Shown: positions 36,548 to 49,314, counted from the stretch's first letter. The stretch: DNA of 64,000 bases from Atherinomorus stipes (GCA_023101725.1 JALJCO010009074.1:434001-498000), one strand, 5' to 3'. Notes: generated from the letters alone by a model not told the origin. Numbers and translations: made by a program.

Positions 36548-37153
36548 AGGCCTCCTTCCACTGAAAACCTGTTTAACTTGCTCCTTCTGAAATACGGAGG
36601 GTTTCCCCTTGTTTACTTACACATGCTGACTTGCTAGCGTTGCGTTCCCCCCAGTCGGCTGTGCTTTCTCAGCAGAGAAACAATACAAAGAAAAGAGCGA
36701 ATCGGGCACAGCCTTGCACCTCTACATCACATTTCAAATAGCGTATCCCACGTGGGGTTTCTATCTGTCCATTGGAAGGCAGGTAACCCTCCACTACACA
36801 CTAGAAGTAAAGACAGCACGACTGTAGCTTCGGAGTTGAGAAGCTAATTAGCTAACTGTTTGTTAGCATGGCGGAACAAACTTGTTTGTCGGCTCTATTT
36901 CCTGTCTGTAACAAAATAAGAGCGGAGGGCGGAGCTTCCTTCATACACTGATGGGAGGCAGCCAATCAGACGGAAATTCATGAGAAGGACCCGGAAAAGC
37001 TGCCGTTGGACCACAAGCCTCTCTTCTAGTATACAAATACAGCTGGATACAAAGATACCAGAAGGTTTTTTTTTAAACAGAAACGATGCAGAATGCATTC
37101 AATAATAATGGAGAACACAGAAATATTAATGAAATGACCATGGAAGTACAACT
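36548..37153. mobile_element. TTAA-flanked MITE in intron
   Basis: TTAA at 36544-36547 and 37154-37157. Ends are AGGCCTCCTTCCACTG and (reverse complement) AGTTGTACTTCCATGG, similar but diverged. The interior has no coding potential. Confidence 0.65.
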
Positions 37154-38157
37154 TTAAGTGTCACAGGTGGATTGCATCTAGGATCTACATGTAATCCAGC
37201 GTTTGCAGTGAGAATTCATGGTCACTTACTGAAACTTTCCATCCACAACTGCAACTATCCCCATGTTGTAAACTACATTTCCTTGATCATTGCTTCTGCT
37301 TATCCAGATGGCTGGGGGCCTGACGAAAGTAGTATTTAATCAGAAGAGCACTCATGCTGGAATAGTGTTGCTAAGTGTAATTATGCATTTACGATTCAGT
37401 AGAAATGAGATACAAAAAACTGAGAGACTGGAAAAGAAGGGAAATTAGATGCTCGTCTAATAGAAACAAGCTGGAACCACTTTAAAATCAGCCTCTTTTC
37501 AACATCTTGTGATTAACCAGACATGGAAGTACTACAGTAACTAATTCCATAGCTTTTGACGATGTATTTCTGGGTAAATGCAAAAGATTTCATGCATTTA
37601 TAATCCATTAGGTGATGATGTCTTAACAAGGGAAAGATACATTTTAACATAGGCTATAAAGGAGCAAACAGCTCCTTTTCTGTTTGCAGTCTTTTAGTGA
37701 GGACTGTTGTGGGCTTTAGACATAACCTACATTGCATGCATGGGACTCAGCAAATGCTTAACATGCTTGTTTCACTCCATTTGTTTTTAGGGATCTTTTT
37801 AGGCCAAAGATTTCAGTATGGACTTAATACTTGTAAAACAAACTGACATATATATTTCAAGAAAATGAGATCTGACCTGAGTGAGAACTGTAGGAGCTCT
37901 GAAAATGGTTACAGATGATAGTGGAATAAACCCAAGTTTGACTTATAATTTTTTTTATCATAGTTTTTTTTGTTATCAGAGTCTGGGTATTTTTACATAT
38001 AATGTATCCTTACAGTCTCATCATGTCTCTCAATGCGAGGGATCATATGTAACATATTGTATTCCATTACTAACGAAACAACCTCAGTCACTAAATTGAA
38101 CTTTGAAGGCTCTTTTCATAACCTTTTTTTCTTTTAATTTGTTTACGTTAGCCAATA

Positions 38158-38376
38158 CAATAGGCTTTATGCACAGCTCCAGTACTTCCTGAACTTAATA
38201 CTGCACCTTTGTTTCCTGTCTTACATGATTGGATGAACTGATTAATCCAGGTGTGTCTAACCTCAGCAAATGATCAGACACACCTGAATTAATCAGTTCA
38301 TCCAATCATGTAAGACAGGAAATAAAGGTGCAGTATTAAGTTCAGGAAGTACTGGAGCTGTACATAAAGCCCATTG
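38158..38376. mobile_element. Near-perfect palindrome, about 219 bp
   Basis: Two arms of about 100 bp (38158-38258 and 38276-38376) are inverted copies with only a few mismatches, around a 17-bp loop. The arms include GTACTTCCTGAACTTAATAC and GATTGGATGAACTGATTAAT. It is probably a palindromic MITE; the intronic copy would fold into a long RNA hairpin in the pre-mRNA. Confidence 0.85.
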
Positions 38377-39959
38377 AGCTTTAAGCGCTGTAATTCAAAC
38401 CATGGCAGGACAGATCAAATATATTCAAAATCCAGGGTGGTCAATTCACTCTGGCCCAGGAGGTGCTGTTGTTGCTCCGCTTACTAAGTCTTACTAGTGG
38501 TTATTATCCAGTTTTTTGTGGTATTTTTAGTATTTGCTTGAGAAAAAACACTTTCCTAAAAATCAATAGGGATATAAAAGCCTTGAGGTTGCTCCAGATA
38601 ATTACTTAAAGCATCTTAAATGTTTCAGTGATTTTATGCCCATACAGTGTATTTTCTTTTATACCATAAATCTGGGAGTAATATTATTACCACAAACTTA
38701 TTTGAATAAAGACAGGCTGTTAATGCTTCTGTGGCTGCAGTAAGCAATCATTTTCTAACATTGGACCAAGTTCAACCAAATTCCTCGGTTGGTTGTCCTG
38801 GAAACTCTGTGGACCCATGAAGACATCTACTTGTTAAACTTGGCCGATTCAACTCAGTGTGGTCACAGTCAAATCCGTGACAGGTTATTTGGGGTCATGC
38901 TGCTGGTCATGCAGCAAAGAAGGGGAACAAAGAAGACGTGTCTGCATGATGAATCATGTTGTTACATGTGCTGCAAGATTTGGATGTGAACGTGGCTGTA
39001 TAAGCCTACAGAAGACAGAAGCATGACATGAGTAAAGGATTAAAAAAGACAGAAATCTTCTGATGCAACAACTACACACTCCCAGCCAGACGGGGATTTG
39101 TGAAAACATGTGTATCCAATATCAGATGCTTTGCAGCCAACTCAACCACATCATTTCTAACAATGTGTCATCATTCTGTGCTCTCATATGTTGGTCCTTT
39201 GACAACTCAACATGCCAAGTCGGTTCTGACCCACAATCAACCCCCAAACCAGCACAGCAACCGAAGCACAAATAAATGAATGAATTAAAATGAGACTTAC
39301 AGTAAATCCTTCTTTAGTCTCTATTATATACTCACACTGAGCATCAAAGTCAGATATCCCATCAGAAAGAAGATTGTGAGGGATAGAGGGTTTCGGCATA
39401 AACACATACAAGTGTACAACCACAGAGGCATGCACCCAGGTACTGAAAAATATGGTAGAATCATGTCAAATATTTACAAGCAATGCAGAATATACCTTTA
39501 CTTTTCTGTGAAAATATAAATACATTTTTATTTTTAATACTTCATTTCACTATAGCTGCCTTTAAATATGAAAAGATGACTTAATTTTAAGTCACTGTCA
39601 AACAGAGGTCATAATTTTGTGGCAAAATGACTTTAATAAGGAAAAACGGTGTTAAAAAAAAACTTTATATAACAATTACTTGTGAAGTTATCTAATAATA
39701 AATACAATGCAAACACTCACCGATGGGAAGTCCAGCTTAATAAGGGGCAAGAGTCAATGACTAATGACTATTGATGGACTGAGGATGGAAATTAGCTTTG
39801 CTATAATCTTGCTTATTTACATTGTCAATGTATAGTATATGCACTGTTCCTTTTTGAATAAACTCAAACCCAGTGCAAACATGTTTCAGCTTTAAACTTT
39901 CAGCAGCATAAAACAAGGCATCCGTTTAGACCTAGGGGTAAACTCCACTGTGAACAGTG

Positions 39960-40620
39960 AGGCTACTTCCTGGTTTCCCAAACATTGTAATTCTTTCTTC
40001 ATCCACCAGGGGCTGACTTCAACTTCACAGCAGAAATAAACATGTTTACAGCCTGGTTCAGAAAATCATTTTAGGTTTAATAGGTCAAGTTTACCTTCAT
40101 GTCAACTGTGAGGGGGTAACTTTTTTTTAATAACTCATCCATTTAGATGTTCTTTAATCTTGAAATTACACATAATTAGGGGCGTGTCCTTTTGATTGAC
40201 AGGCTGCATATGACATGCTAATAGTTAGCTCCCTGCTTCCTCCCAGGAAGGCCTCAGCCTGTAGCAGAGTTGCAAAAGGAGTTGCAGAGATTTTAGCTGG
40301 TTAACAGCAAGTCAGAACGTGCCTTACCTTTAGACGACCTATCGTCGTTTGTTCCTGTTAACTATGGATTAGCTCGATTAGCAATTAGCTTGGCCATCAA
40401 TCATTTGCCCCACAGCTCGGAGCGGCCCTGTCTTTACCCATTTTAGTATTTTCCGGGAGTGACGACACACGCAACACAGCAAGGTCGTGACGATGGGAAT
40501 CGCTCAACTGGCTTCACTTTTAGCTCTTCCGACGTGACCCGATACTACGTACATTTTTTTTAAGTCTTTGGTTTCAACAACATAAGGAACACCAATCAGC
40601 ACAAAGCATTCCTAATTATC
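39960..40620. repeat. Interspersed repeat shared with 55330-55880
   Basis: Shares ordered words with the second copy: TAACTCATCCATTTA, GAAATTACACATA, TTAGCTTGGC, CAATCATTTGCCCCA, CCATTTTAGTATTTTCCGGG. Divergence is roughly 15-20 percent by eye. Termini and class unknown. Confidence 0.65.
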
Positions 40621-41281
40621 AAAAATGACAAATTTGTGGAGATGTGACACATTTTGGAATGCAGTATAAATTAGAAAGTCATGATTAAAAAAGCCTCTTT
40701 TTTAATTGTTTATTTGCAGTCATTCTGTATCTCATGCTGTGGATTTTCAATATGTAAGCTGGTGAGAGATTATACAACAATATTCTCACTATGAGAATTG
40801 TTCCAGATCTAAAAAGGTATTTTTGAACTGAAGATCATCTTAAACAGTGATTTACAAGTGACTGACAGATTTACAGCTGCTTTTGACACATCTGACCCAA
40901 GGGTCATCAAGTGCAGAAGTGCAGCTGAGCCACTGTTTGTGGAAACTAGCTCTCCTCAGGATGTTTTATGTGGACACCTGGTGCGGATGGTTGTAGAGCA
41001 TGAGCAGAATTTGCATTGCCAGGAAATCTTGGTAAGGGTGAAAGAACCCAGGACTGTGGCCTCTTTCTGTATAGTGTACCCAGACTTGAGGTGTTTAGTC
41101 CATGTATGCATCAGAACCTGCTTAAATGGATCTTAAGAGAGCAAAAATGGATCATTTTTAGGTATGTTACCCAAAGCCACAAACCTCCTAGACCAGCAAT
41201 ACTAGTCAAAACTTTGGACATACCTACTCTGCTTACATTTCAACGTTGAATTACGTTTGAAAACCACAATTTTGGATCTGA

Positions 41282-42660
41282 CTGCTGAAAATCTGGACAG
41301 AGCAAATGAGCTGAAAACATGTTCCCTTCAGAACAAAGTGCAGCATTACCCACCCCCTTGCTTCCAGTCAAACAGACCATACACCCAAGCCCTCAGCTTT
41401 CCTGTCACACCCCCATAATGTCACCCTGCAGCTCAGTCATGGATCTTGACAGCCTCGTCTCACCTGAGGACACACTTAGACCTCCTCTGCCTCTTCCTCC
41501 AGCCTGTTTCCTGTCATCGATGAAGATCTATCTGGAGAGACTGGACTGGAACAAGGCTGCAGGTCCAGATGGTGTCAGCCTCAGGGTTCTGAAAACCTCC
41601 GCAGAAAAACTGTGTTGAACTCTACAGCGCCATTTCAACAACAGTCTAAATGAGGAAGAAGTTACTGTGTTGTGGAAAACATCCTGCCTGTTCCATGGTG
41701 TCTGAAAAATCTAATCCATCTGCCCTAAATGGATACAGACCAGTTGCCCTGACATCTCACATCATGAAAGTCCTTGAGAGACAGTTACTAGCTCTCCTCA
41801 ATAAGTAAGTGAACACCTTTCAGGGCCCATTGCAATTTACTTATTGTAATGGGTTTTGGGTTTAGGACGCCATCATCTACCTGTTTCAATGTGCCTGGAC
41901 AAATCAAGCAGCATGATGAGGATAATGTCCTTTCATTTCTCAAGTGCTTTCACCTTTTTTTTTATCGTGTTATCTGCAAAGCTCCTCTAGATATAATAAG
42001 TGGATTCTTCCACAACTGCCTGGATTTATGACTACCTAACAAACGGACCACAGTTTGTGAGACTAAAAGGTTATGTGTCTGAGATGGTGGTCAGCAGGAG
42101 TACCTCAAGGGACTGTACTCTCACCTTTTCTCTTCACACTGTACACCTCAGACTTCCTGTACAACTCTGACAAGACAAAAAGCTGAGTACAGAGCACTCG
42201 TCATTCAGTTTGATGGATGGTTTGGAAACAATTACCTAATCTTGAACACAAAAAGCAAAAACAAAATAGATGTTTGTAGATTTTAGAAGAAATAATAGTT
42301 CTAAAAAAGAAAAAAAAGCATTATTTTATTGTAGGCACTAAGATGTATATTTTTGTAAGTGTGTGATGCAATTTGCTATTTGTTGGGGCATCAGAGCCAG
42401 AGACTTAAAAAACTGAACAAACTAATCAAAAACCTGTGCTGCAGGTAACTCTGGAGCAACTGGAGCTAATTGTCCAGTAAAGAATGCTGCACAAAGTGCT
42501 GAAAATAATTTATAATTCTTCACATCCTCTGCACAACACAATGAACAAACAATAGTGTCTTGAGTGAGAGACCTCTTTAAGTATGCTGCAAGACCAAAAG
42601 ATTCAGGAGGTTATTCCAAAGCAGCCATCACCATGCAGAACAAGGCGGTGATTTGTTTTT
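41282..42660 (+). pseudogene. Old LINE reverse-transcriptase remnant in intron
   Basis: Begins at a region matching the 53.1 kb copy (GACAGAGCAAATGAGCTGAA) and keeps recognisable NKAAGPDGVSLRVLKT (about 41552-41600), then pieces for GPLQFTYCNGF, FVRLKGYVSEMV and SPFLFTLYTSDF, with many stops and indels. The 3' tail is not recognisable. Compared with the other copies it shows ordinary substitution-rich decay, so it is older. Confidence 0.8.
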
Positions 42661-43125
42661 CCTGAGAAATTTCACTTAGTCAGGTCAGTCGCCATTTCAA
42701 GTAACCACATAACATGTTGAACTTTAATTCAGATGGAACAACTTTCAGGCATTACACAAATAATTCCCACCCACTCTGTGTACAAATTGTTGATGAACTG
42801 GAAGATTTATAGAAGACTCAATGTTTGTCTGCTTTTTCAACTCTGTCTACAGTACATTAATTTATATACCATCTTCTATTTTATATTAACTCAAATACTT
42901 GAGGAAGATAAAAAAAGAAAACCCTAGTCATTTCTTTGGGACATCCTGTAAAGAATCTATATGAAAGGTTTTCTTTTTTTTGTCAGGTACTTTCTGAATT
43001 TAAAATGACAACTTTCACGTTTTTTTAGGAGTAGGATCAAGAATGTTGGATGTAAAAAGGTAAAACTTTCAGCCTGTAGTGTTTCTGTCTGCAGCTCTCA
43101 CCTGTGTTTTATCATATCCTTCCAG

Positions 43126-43673
43126 GTGATAAAGGTGACAGGGGAGACAAAGGCACCTCTGGAAAACCAGGTTTGGATGGCCCTCCTGGCTACCGAGGAC
43201 CAATGGGCCCTAAAGGCAGCAAGGGTCAGGCAGGTGCCCCTGGTGATCCTTGCAAGATCCCTCACTCTTCCTTCTCTGTGGGGCGTCGCAAATCCCTGCA
43301 CAGCTTGGACTACTACCAGGCGTTGGTGTTCGACACCGTCTTTGTCAATCTCCATGAGCACTTCAACATGTTCAAAGGCAAGTTCTACTGCTACGTGCCC
43401 GGGATCTACTTCTTCAACATCAACATCCATACGTGGAACTTCAAGGAGACCTATCTCCACCTGATGCACAATGATAAAGAGCAGGTGATTCTTTATGCTC
43501 AGCCCAGCGAGAGGTCCATCATGCAGAGCCAGAGTGTCATGCTGGATCTGGCTCTAAATGACGAGGTCTGGGTCCGGCTCTACAAGAGGGAAAGGGAAAA
43601 TGCCATTTATAGTGACGATGTAGATGTTTACATCACCTTTAATGGATACCTGGTGGCGCCTAGCATACAGTGA
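43126..43673 (+). CDS. c1qtnf6: C1q/TNF-related protein (C1QTNF6-like), last coding exon: collagen stalk plus C1q domain
   Basis: Completes a 242-aa protein. The first two bases finish glycine 61, giving [13 protein letters not shown] across the junction. Fourteen uninterrupted Gly-X-Y triplets (61-102) form a short collagen stalk, followed by C103 and a C1q globular head (about 107-242) with [69 protein letters not shown] and ITFNGYLV. The [27 protein letters not shown] stretch is almost diagnostic of CTRP6; the FCYVPG region is also CTRP1-like. Such proteins are secreted, trimerise through collagen and C1q heads, and act as adipokines or complement regulators. No frameshift or stop; the stop codon is 43671-43673. 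Confidence 0.9.
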
Positions 43674-43688
43674 AATGAGAAGCGTTAA

Positions 43689-44193
43689 AGGTGATAGCTA
43701 CGACTTTTTCATCAAAGCAATAATTTCAAAGAAAAAAATACATCCACAGAATGTCTAGAAGGGTGCAGAATAAAAGTATTAATTTTACATAAAAAACAAT
43801 ATCGCATATGAATAACTGTTTTATCAATTTTGACGGGTCCAAGATACAAATATTTACATCTGATTGCCATGCCAATGTCTACACAAAAAGTTTCTGATCC
43901 ATTAGCATTAGCTACAGAGTTGCTAGCTCAGTTTCTATGTATAGCAACAGCATCTTCTTTGACATTTTTGAAATTCAAGCAGATAAAAAACAAAGCAGGA
44001 TGAGGGTGAAAGTAGCAAAAGTGCTCAAAAGCTCTGTGGAGGTTTCCACCTTCCCCCAAGACTTGTAAGTTAAACATTTGCTAATGCTAATTAACATTTA
44101 GCTCGGTCTGTAATGTTGCTACTGCTAATTGAGTAAGCAAGTGTTGGTTCGCCACCTGCTGGTGGGGAGGAGTTAAACTTGTAGCTATCACCT
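43689..44193. mobile_element. TTAA-flanked MITE in the 3' UTR of the c1qtnf6-like gene
   Basis: TTAA at 43685-43688 and 44194-44197, ends AGGTGATAGCTACGACTT and (reverse complement) AGGTGATAGCTACAAGTT. The first TTAA begins 11 bp after the stop codon. A fragment of the same family is at 23996-24075. Confidence 0.9.
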
Positions 44194-44553
44194 TTAAAGT
44201 GTAAAGATTGGCAGGATGAGTTGGATTATTCTTTCTTCCCATTTTGCCATAGACACTGCTTTGTGAAAGAACAATAACCTAAACAGAGGACATTATGAAT
44301 CTGGTGCTTGTTAAATTTTACCTCAAGTCTGGGGAGAAAAATAACCCCCAAAAAATATTAAAATCAAAAGGAACTAGAAAAAAAAAGAAGTCAACACAGC
44401 TCACAATTAGGAAAAGAAAATCCATCTTTTGCACTATAAATACATATTTGTACAAAGTAAATAACTTTGTCCTACTTATGAGCTGTGCTTCTGCTCTCTC
44501 TTGAATTAATCTTTTTATGTGGGAAAAAACAGGTTTTATCAGTTATCATAAAC

Positions 44554-44582
44554 AATAAATCTTGTGATATCTCTTTAATAAA
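44554..44582 (+). terminator. c1qtnf6: Candidate polyadenylation signals of the c1qtnf6-like gene
   Basis: Two AATAAA hexamers at 44554-44559 and 44577-44582, followed by a GT-rich stretch (TTTGTGCC). A further AATAAA with a T-rich downstream element is at 46125-46130, which would give a much longer 3' UTR. The sequence alone does not choose between them. Confidence 0.4.
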
Positions 44583-44599
44583 TGCTTCCTTTGTGCCTT

Positions 44600-47185
44600 C
44601 CAAAGAAAAGACTTGAAGAGTTCAGTTCATCCAAATTACAAACAAAACACTGTCCTACTTACCTCGAATGATATGTTACCATGCAGATGTGCAAAATTTA
44701 TATCTTTGAGGCTTTTAGATGTGTTACCTGATACACTGTGATAGTTTACGCCACTGCAGGCAAATTGAAAAATGATCCCCTGTTATCACATAATATCCCC
44801 AGAACTACAGAGAGAACGACTCTCCCCGACCCTGAAAAAAGCATATTTATACTAATTATTCTACAGCAATCTGAGCTTTTAGCTTTAGAATGGCTTTTTA
44901 TAACCTTAGATGGCTTTCTAGGAAGCTACAGTTTAGTTTTTTATCTTTGTGACCACAAACACATATTAACTGAAGGGAGATTATGTCACTACCAGGGTTT
45001 ATATCTTGAATCAGGTCTAGTTGTGAAAATTCTGTTTCTCCTTCTTAGTTAATGTAAGCATAGTGAGTTTGAAGGAGATCTCCTACATCGTGTATCTGGT
45101 TGTTTTCCTTTATTAACAACTGTAAATCAAGCAATTCAGTCATCACATTGTGCACCGCATCTTCACTGTTCATTCACATTTGTCATTTTTACAGGCCAAA
45201 ACATGTTCGACCCTTTAATCTGTTTTATCATCATTAACATAATGCTCATATAGTTTTAGATTACATTTTAAAGCTGGATGACAGTACTGTATCTCATGAA
45301 CCATTATGTGGTTAATGTAATCTTGGTTGATAAATCATAATTGAATAAACATTTGTAAAATAAGGTAGGAAAAAAAAAGGGGGATCATCCAATAAAGGGA
45401 AAGATGATATATTTCACATTGACCATCCAAACATTTAGCTTTTTTCTATAGAAACACATTTAAGATTAATTCCTTCATTCAGGAGAACTAGTGCTGTACC
45501 TACTGATGCAGAAAGACACAGGAATTGTACAGAAAAATATGCACACTTCATTATTTGCTTATTCTTCATCTAATGAACAATGTTATCACAGCTTTCTCTC
45601 TTATCATGTATTTACTGGGAAATTCCACAGAAATCACTGTTAACATTCTTCATTGAGACAGGCTCTTCTAAAGAAACAGACAAAAACTGCCCAGAGGGGA
45701 AAAATGCTCCCAAACAAAAGCCAAATTATCTGCATTGCTTGGTTAAGTGGGGAAATACTTTATTTCTTTTGTAATTTTGGTGAACTGATAAGTACAAACA
45801 TCCCATCATATCAAAATGAATTACAAAGGTGCTGTTATCAACTCAACAAGACTTCAGGGTTTTGACATTTATCATATATAATTAAATAAATAACAAACTG
45901 CAGAGCAGTTTATGTAAATAGTTGTATATTAGCTGTCTATTACCACTCTTATTATTGAGGTTAGACTGTGTACGTGTGTGTTTAGATTTGTTAACAGTTT
46001 TCCTCCTCACTAGCCAAGCCACTTTGTCTTCTGTATCACTGAGCTACAGGGACACTTGATTATAAAATAATTAAAAGTTGTCATAATGTTACAAATCAGG
46101 AGACTTTGTTTTGTAATATCTGATAATAAAGCTTTTTTTCAGCCACTAAGTGTATGCACGTCATAACTGTATTTCATGTTTTTCCTCACTCATCTAATTC
46201 TTTACAAATGACATCATCTACCTTAGATCTAAGCTCACGATGAAGCCATTCAAGGCCATGAGGGAGATGGTATTTGAGTTTTAACCCTATGATTTGGCCA
46301 GTTCTCTGCAAAATAAACAAACAAAAACCCATCTCAAACTCCCCGAGATAGAGGATGAGTTCGTAGCTTGCCAGCTCCATCTGTTGGGCCATATCTCTCC
46401 CATTAGCTGTAATGCCATCCTCAGGGAGGCTTTGCTAGAGGAAAAGCAGTCTGCAGCATTGTAAATACTTTAAACCTTCAGAGGAGATTTGAAAAAAACT
46501 GGGAAACAAAGCAGGGCATCTTTCGTGGATCATCGGCCCACAATAGTTAAGGCCGTTCCAACATTCACAATACACAAGTTTGACTTAAAATGAGCACTGA
46601 AAATGTCCGAGTTGGGTTTGTATAATTTTTGTTTTAGTGTCTGATACAGAATACTTACACAATACATATAAGAAGATGACAAAATATTAATTAGATGGTT
46701 TAAGAACATTACATATGGATTCTAAAATGTTTTTAAAGACTCTCAAAGAGCTAAAGCTGCATATATTAGATAGAAAACAAATCAATTTTGGCCAGCCAAA
46801 TTACTACAATGCTAAATTAGTATAATCCATTCTTTCGGGAAACTGTTTCCAAAGTCTTTAAACATATTTATGCCCACTTTGTTGCAACTGAAAGCACTTT
46901 CACAGTTAGTTACTGCTATCAACCCAATTAATTCAACTTTTCAACCCAATGAATTCAAAAGACTGATAAAAGCAAGCATTAAATTGGAGCAGTCTCATTT
47001 AATCCTATTAGACGATAAACAACCAAATCAATCTCACTTTTAATTATCCCATATTAATGCAAGACCCGTTGGTAAGAGTGGCAGAATCTGGCTTCTTCAT
47101 GGTTTTCAGTTGAAAGCCCAGTTTTCAGGCAACATGTATTGACCTAAAGCAGCAGGATGCATTCTGGACCACAAGTGTCGCATCT
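44600..47185. other. Unannotated AT-rich sequence, possibly long 3' UTR
   Basis: No repeat family or gene recognised. The AATAAA at 46125-46130 could end a long 3' UTR. A 68-codon minus-strand frame at 46186-46392 has no known domain and contains no clear splice or promoter signal. Confidence 0.4.
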
Positions 47186-47189
47186 GTGG

Positions 47190-47700
47190 AAGATGTTACT
47201 GTGAACTTTACAACATGTGTTAAAGGGACTTCCTCTCAAAGGAAACATTGCAAAGTTACAAAAACAAATATATCCATCAAAGAGATAACAGAAACATTAG
47301 GAGTGGCCAAGATGATAAGAGGACACAGGATTGGTGAATAATCTCAGAATCCTTCACATTATACAGCAACAGCACCCAGCTGAGTGAAGAACACCCATCA
47401 GGAGGTAGACTTATCCATGTCTAAAAGGAAATTCCACAAAACACAAGGTGTAAACCATATATAAGACTCAAGTATCACAGACTACACAGGGATTTGCCTC
47501 TCCCTTAAAGCCTGACCAGCACCATGGGAGTACTTTTTCTACAGATGAAAACTAAGATCAATTTGTACCAGAATGGTGAGCAGACATGGAGACAGCTTCG
47601 AATGGCTTATGATCGGAGGCATACATCTACAAAAACATGGAGCAGTATCATGGCATGGCCATACATTTTATGAAGTGATATTGAATCACTAGTGTTTATT
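47190..47700 (+). pseudogene. Decayed Tc1-like transposase
   Basis: Broken frames preserve fragments of a Tc1 DDE transposase in the right order: ITETLGVAK (DNA-binding helix-turn-helix, about 47284-47313), a QEVDLSMSK-like linker (about 47400), and TKINLYQNGEQTWRQ then MAYDRRHT and SIMAWP (about 47550-47660), which correspond to the DETKINLYQNDG...VWRR...AHDPKHT...SVMAW region. Multiple stops and indels show long decay. Terminal inverted repeats were not found. Confidence 0.7.
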
Positions 47701-48140
47701 TAAAAAGTGTCAGGAGCTGTTTTAATTCTGTATAATGTGGGGATTTACCATCTCACATTCTGATAAATGCAAAATTGATTGAATGGTGGACCATGGTAAA
47801 TAGTAAAATGGTTCCAGCTATTGTTTGTAAACCAAAATTATATTTTCAACACAAAATTTTCTTCCAGTCAATTTTGATTTGAGTGCATTTCTGATGTGTT
47901 TTGTTTTAAAAGGGGCACAGTTGTCGAATGGTTACTTACTTGTAACTCAGAAGTGAATTAGTTAGCGCATAAGGAGCTTGAAGTGACTTTACTTGAGGGT
48001 ACATATTCATCTTAAAATCATCATTAAGTAATGATGGAATCTTAATGGCAGGGATTTACCTGTAATGAATATATACTAACATGAACTTCTTAGGGTTAGT
48101 CTTGCATATAAAAAGAAAAAAAAATCAATGGTTTAAAAAT
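47701..48140. other. Unannotated AT-rich sequence
   Basis: Nothing recognised; it may be further Tc1 remnant. Confidence 0.35.
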
Positions 48141-48149
48141 AAATTATGT

Positions 48150-48310
48150 ATATGTGACAGTTGACAGTGCTGTCAGTATGCCTCCAAGCAGTCATGCACC
48201 CAGGCTACTTGGCCAAGGGGATATCCCTTTGGATGAATTGCACATGACTCTGTCTCTATCTGGGAGTCTAGGGATCAAATTCCACCTGGGCCCTCCTTCA
48301 TCCTGCTATC
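48150..48310 (+). mobile_element. tRNA-derived SINE copy (same family as 62071-62288)
   Basis: GACAGTTGACAGTGCTGTCA then CCCAGGCTACTTGGCCAAGG then TATCCCTTTGG...GCACATGACTCT...GTCTAGGGATCAAATTCC. This follows the order of the minus strand of the 62.1-62.3 kb foldback but lacks the second arm. The tRNA-like A and B boxes are degenerate. Confidence 0.65.
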
Positions 48311-48356
48311 TATATTTTGGTCTAAACTGGAAAATTTGTCGACACATTAATGAATG

Positions 48357-49270
48357 TAGGGCTGGGTATCGATTTAGATTTCAAGAATCGATTCGATTCT
48401 GATTCTTATGGTTTTGAATAGATTATTTTTGATCCGTCCGATCCAATCCGATCTCGATTCGATCTCAATTTGGTTTGCTGGTATTGAAAATATTTTTTAG
48501 CCTTTACCCGAATTCCATAACTCTGTAGTAATGCAACATATCAATGCTAGTATTATATTAATATTCAACAGCAAATGAATGAAGTAATGTAGTTAATGGT
48601 GGCTGTAAGGAACAAACCCTCTCCCTTCACGTTGGCACAGATGGTCATCCACAAAATTATTCACACCCTCCAAAAAAAAAAAAAAGAAAAATTAAAAAAA
48701 GACTACATTCACAAGAGTAATTCAAATAACAGGAAACAAATAATAAAAATTCACAAAATTATGATTTAGTGAAGCAAAATACACAGTAAGTCAGCATGTA
48801 AAACTTAAAACGACTAGCGACTAACCAGCTAGCTCGATGCTAACTAGTAAGGAAAATGCCATTGACATGCTAACGGAATCAGCATCTACGTCGTAAATTT
48901 AAAGATAACATACAAAATGGCAAGAATCAATTTCATCTCGATCATGAACATTAACTGCATTTATTAAAGTACTTACAGGAACATGTTTCCTATGCACTGT
49001 TTAAACTGAATTTTTAGAAACTACTTGAACCAGCCCCACTTAGTCTTCTTCTGGCACTGCACTAGCTTTAGTAGGCCTACACTCTGTCCGGCTCACTATC
49101 TCCCCCTAGCGGAGCAGCTGAGCCACTGCACTTAACAGGCGGCAGTACATTAAATGGTCATTTTTAAAAAAGATAAGAAAAATCGATCCTTGGACATATG
49201 AATCGATCTTTGGAAATTAATATGAGAATCGATTCAGAATTGGAAAATCGATTTTTTGAACACAGCCCTA
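48357..49270. mobile_element. hAT-like element with perfect 8-bp target duplication
   Basis: Ends TAGGGCTGGGTATCGATT and (reverse complement) TAGGGCTGTGTTCAAAAAAT, flanked on both sides by AATGAATG (48349-48356 and 49271-49278). Eight-base duplications and TAGGGCTG ends are typical of teleost hAT MITEs. Subterminal ATCGATT motifs repeat at both ends. It carries a fragment with a Tc1/mariner-like end near 48645. No transposase. Confidence 0.9.
48645..48770. mobile_element. Tc1/mariner-like end fragment inside the hAT-like element
   Basis: GGTCATCCACAAAATTATTC then ACACCCTCC and GTAATTCAAATAACAGGAAA match the left end of the 6787 and 18340 elements. No opposite end nearby. Confidence 0.65.
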
Positions 49271-49314
49271 AATGAATGCATGAATCAGTTAATCAAGTGT
49301 TATGGATTAGTTAA

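Larger units (their letters stand above)
35845..43125 (+). other. c1qtnf6: Intron of the c1qtnf6-like gene, 7281 bp
   Basis: GT at 35845 and AG at 43124-43125 (TCATATCCTTCCAG). The intron is filled with repeats: two TTAA-flanked MITEs (35912-36442, 36548-37153), a near-perfect palindrome (38158-38376), a medium repeat (39960-40620) and a degraded LINE (41282-42660). 37154-38157, 38377-39959, 40621-41281 and 42661-43100 show nothing I recognise. Confidence 0.75.

Noticed and set aside
43098..43469. Open frame of 123 codons on the minus strand
   Set aside because: It is a shadow of the collagen/C1q exon on the plus strand, which has clear family motifs and splice phase.
46186..46392. Minus-strand 68-codon open frame
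   Set aside because: Looks compositionally plausible but has no recognised domain, splice site or promoter; left as unannotated.
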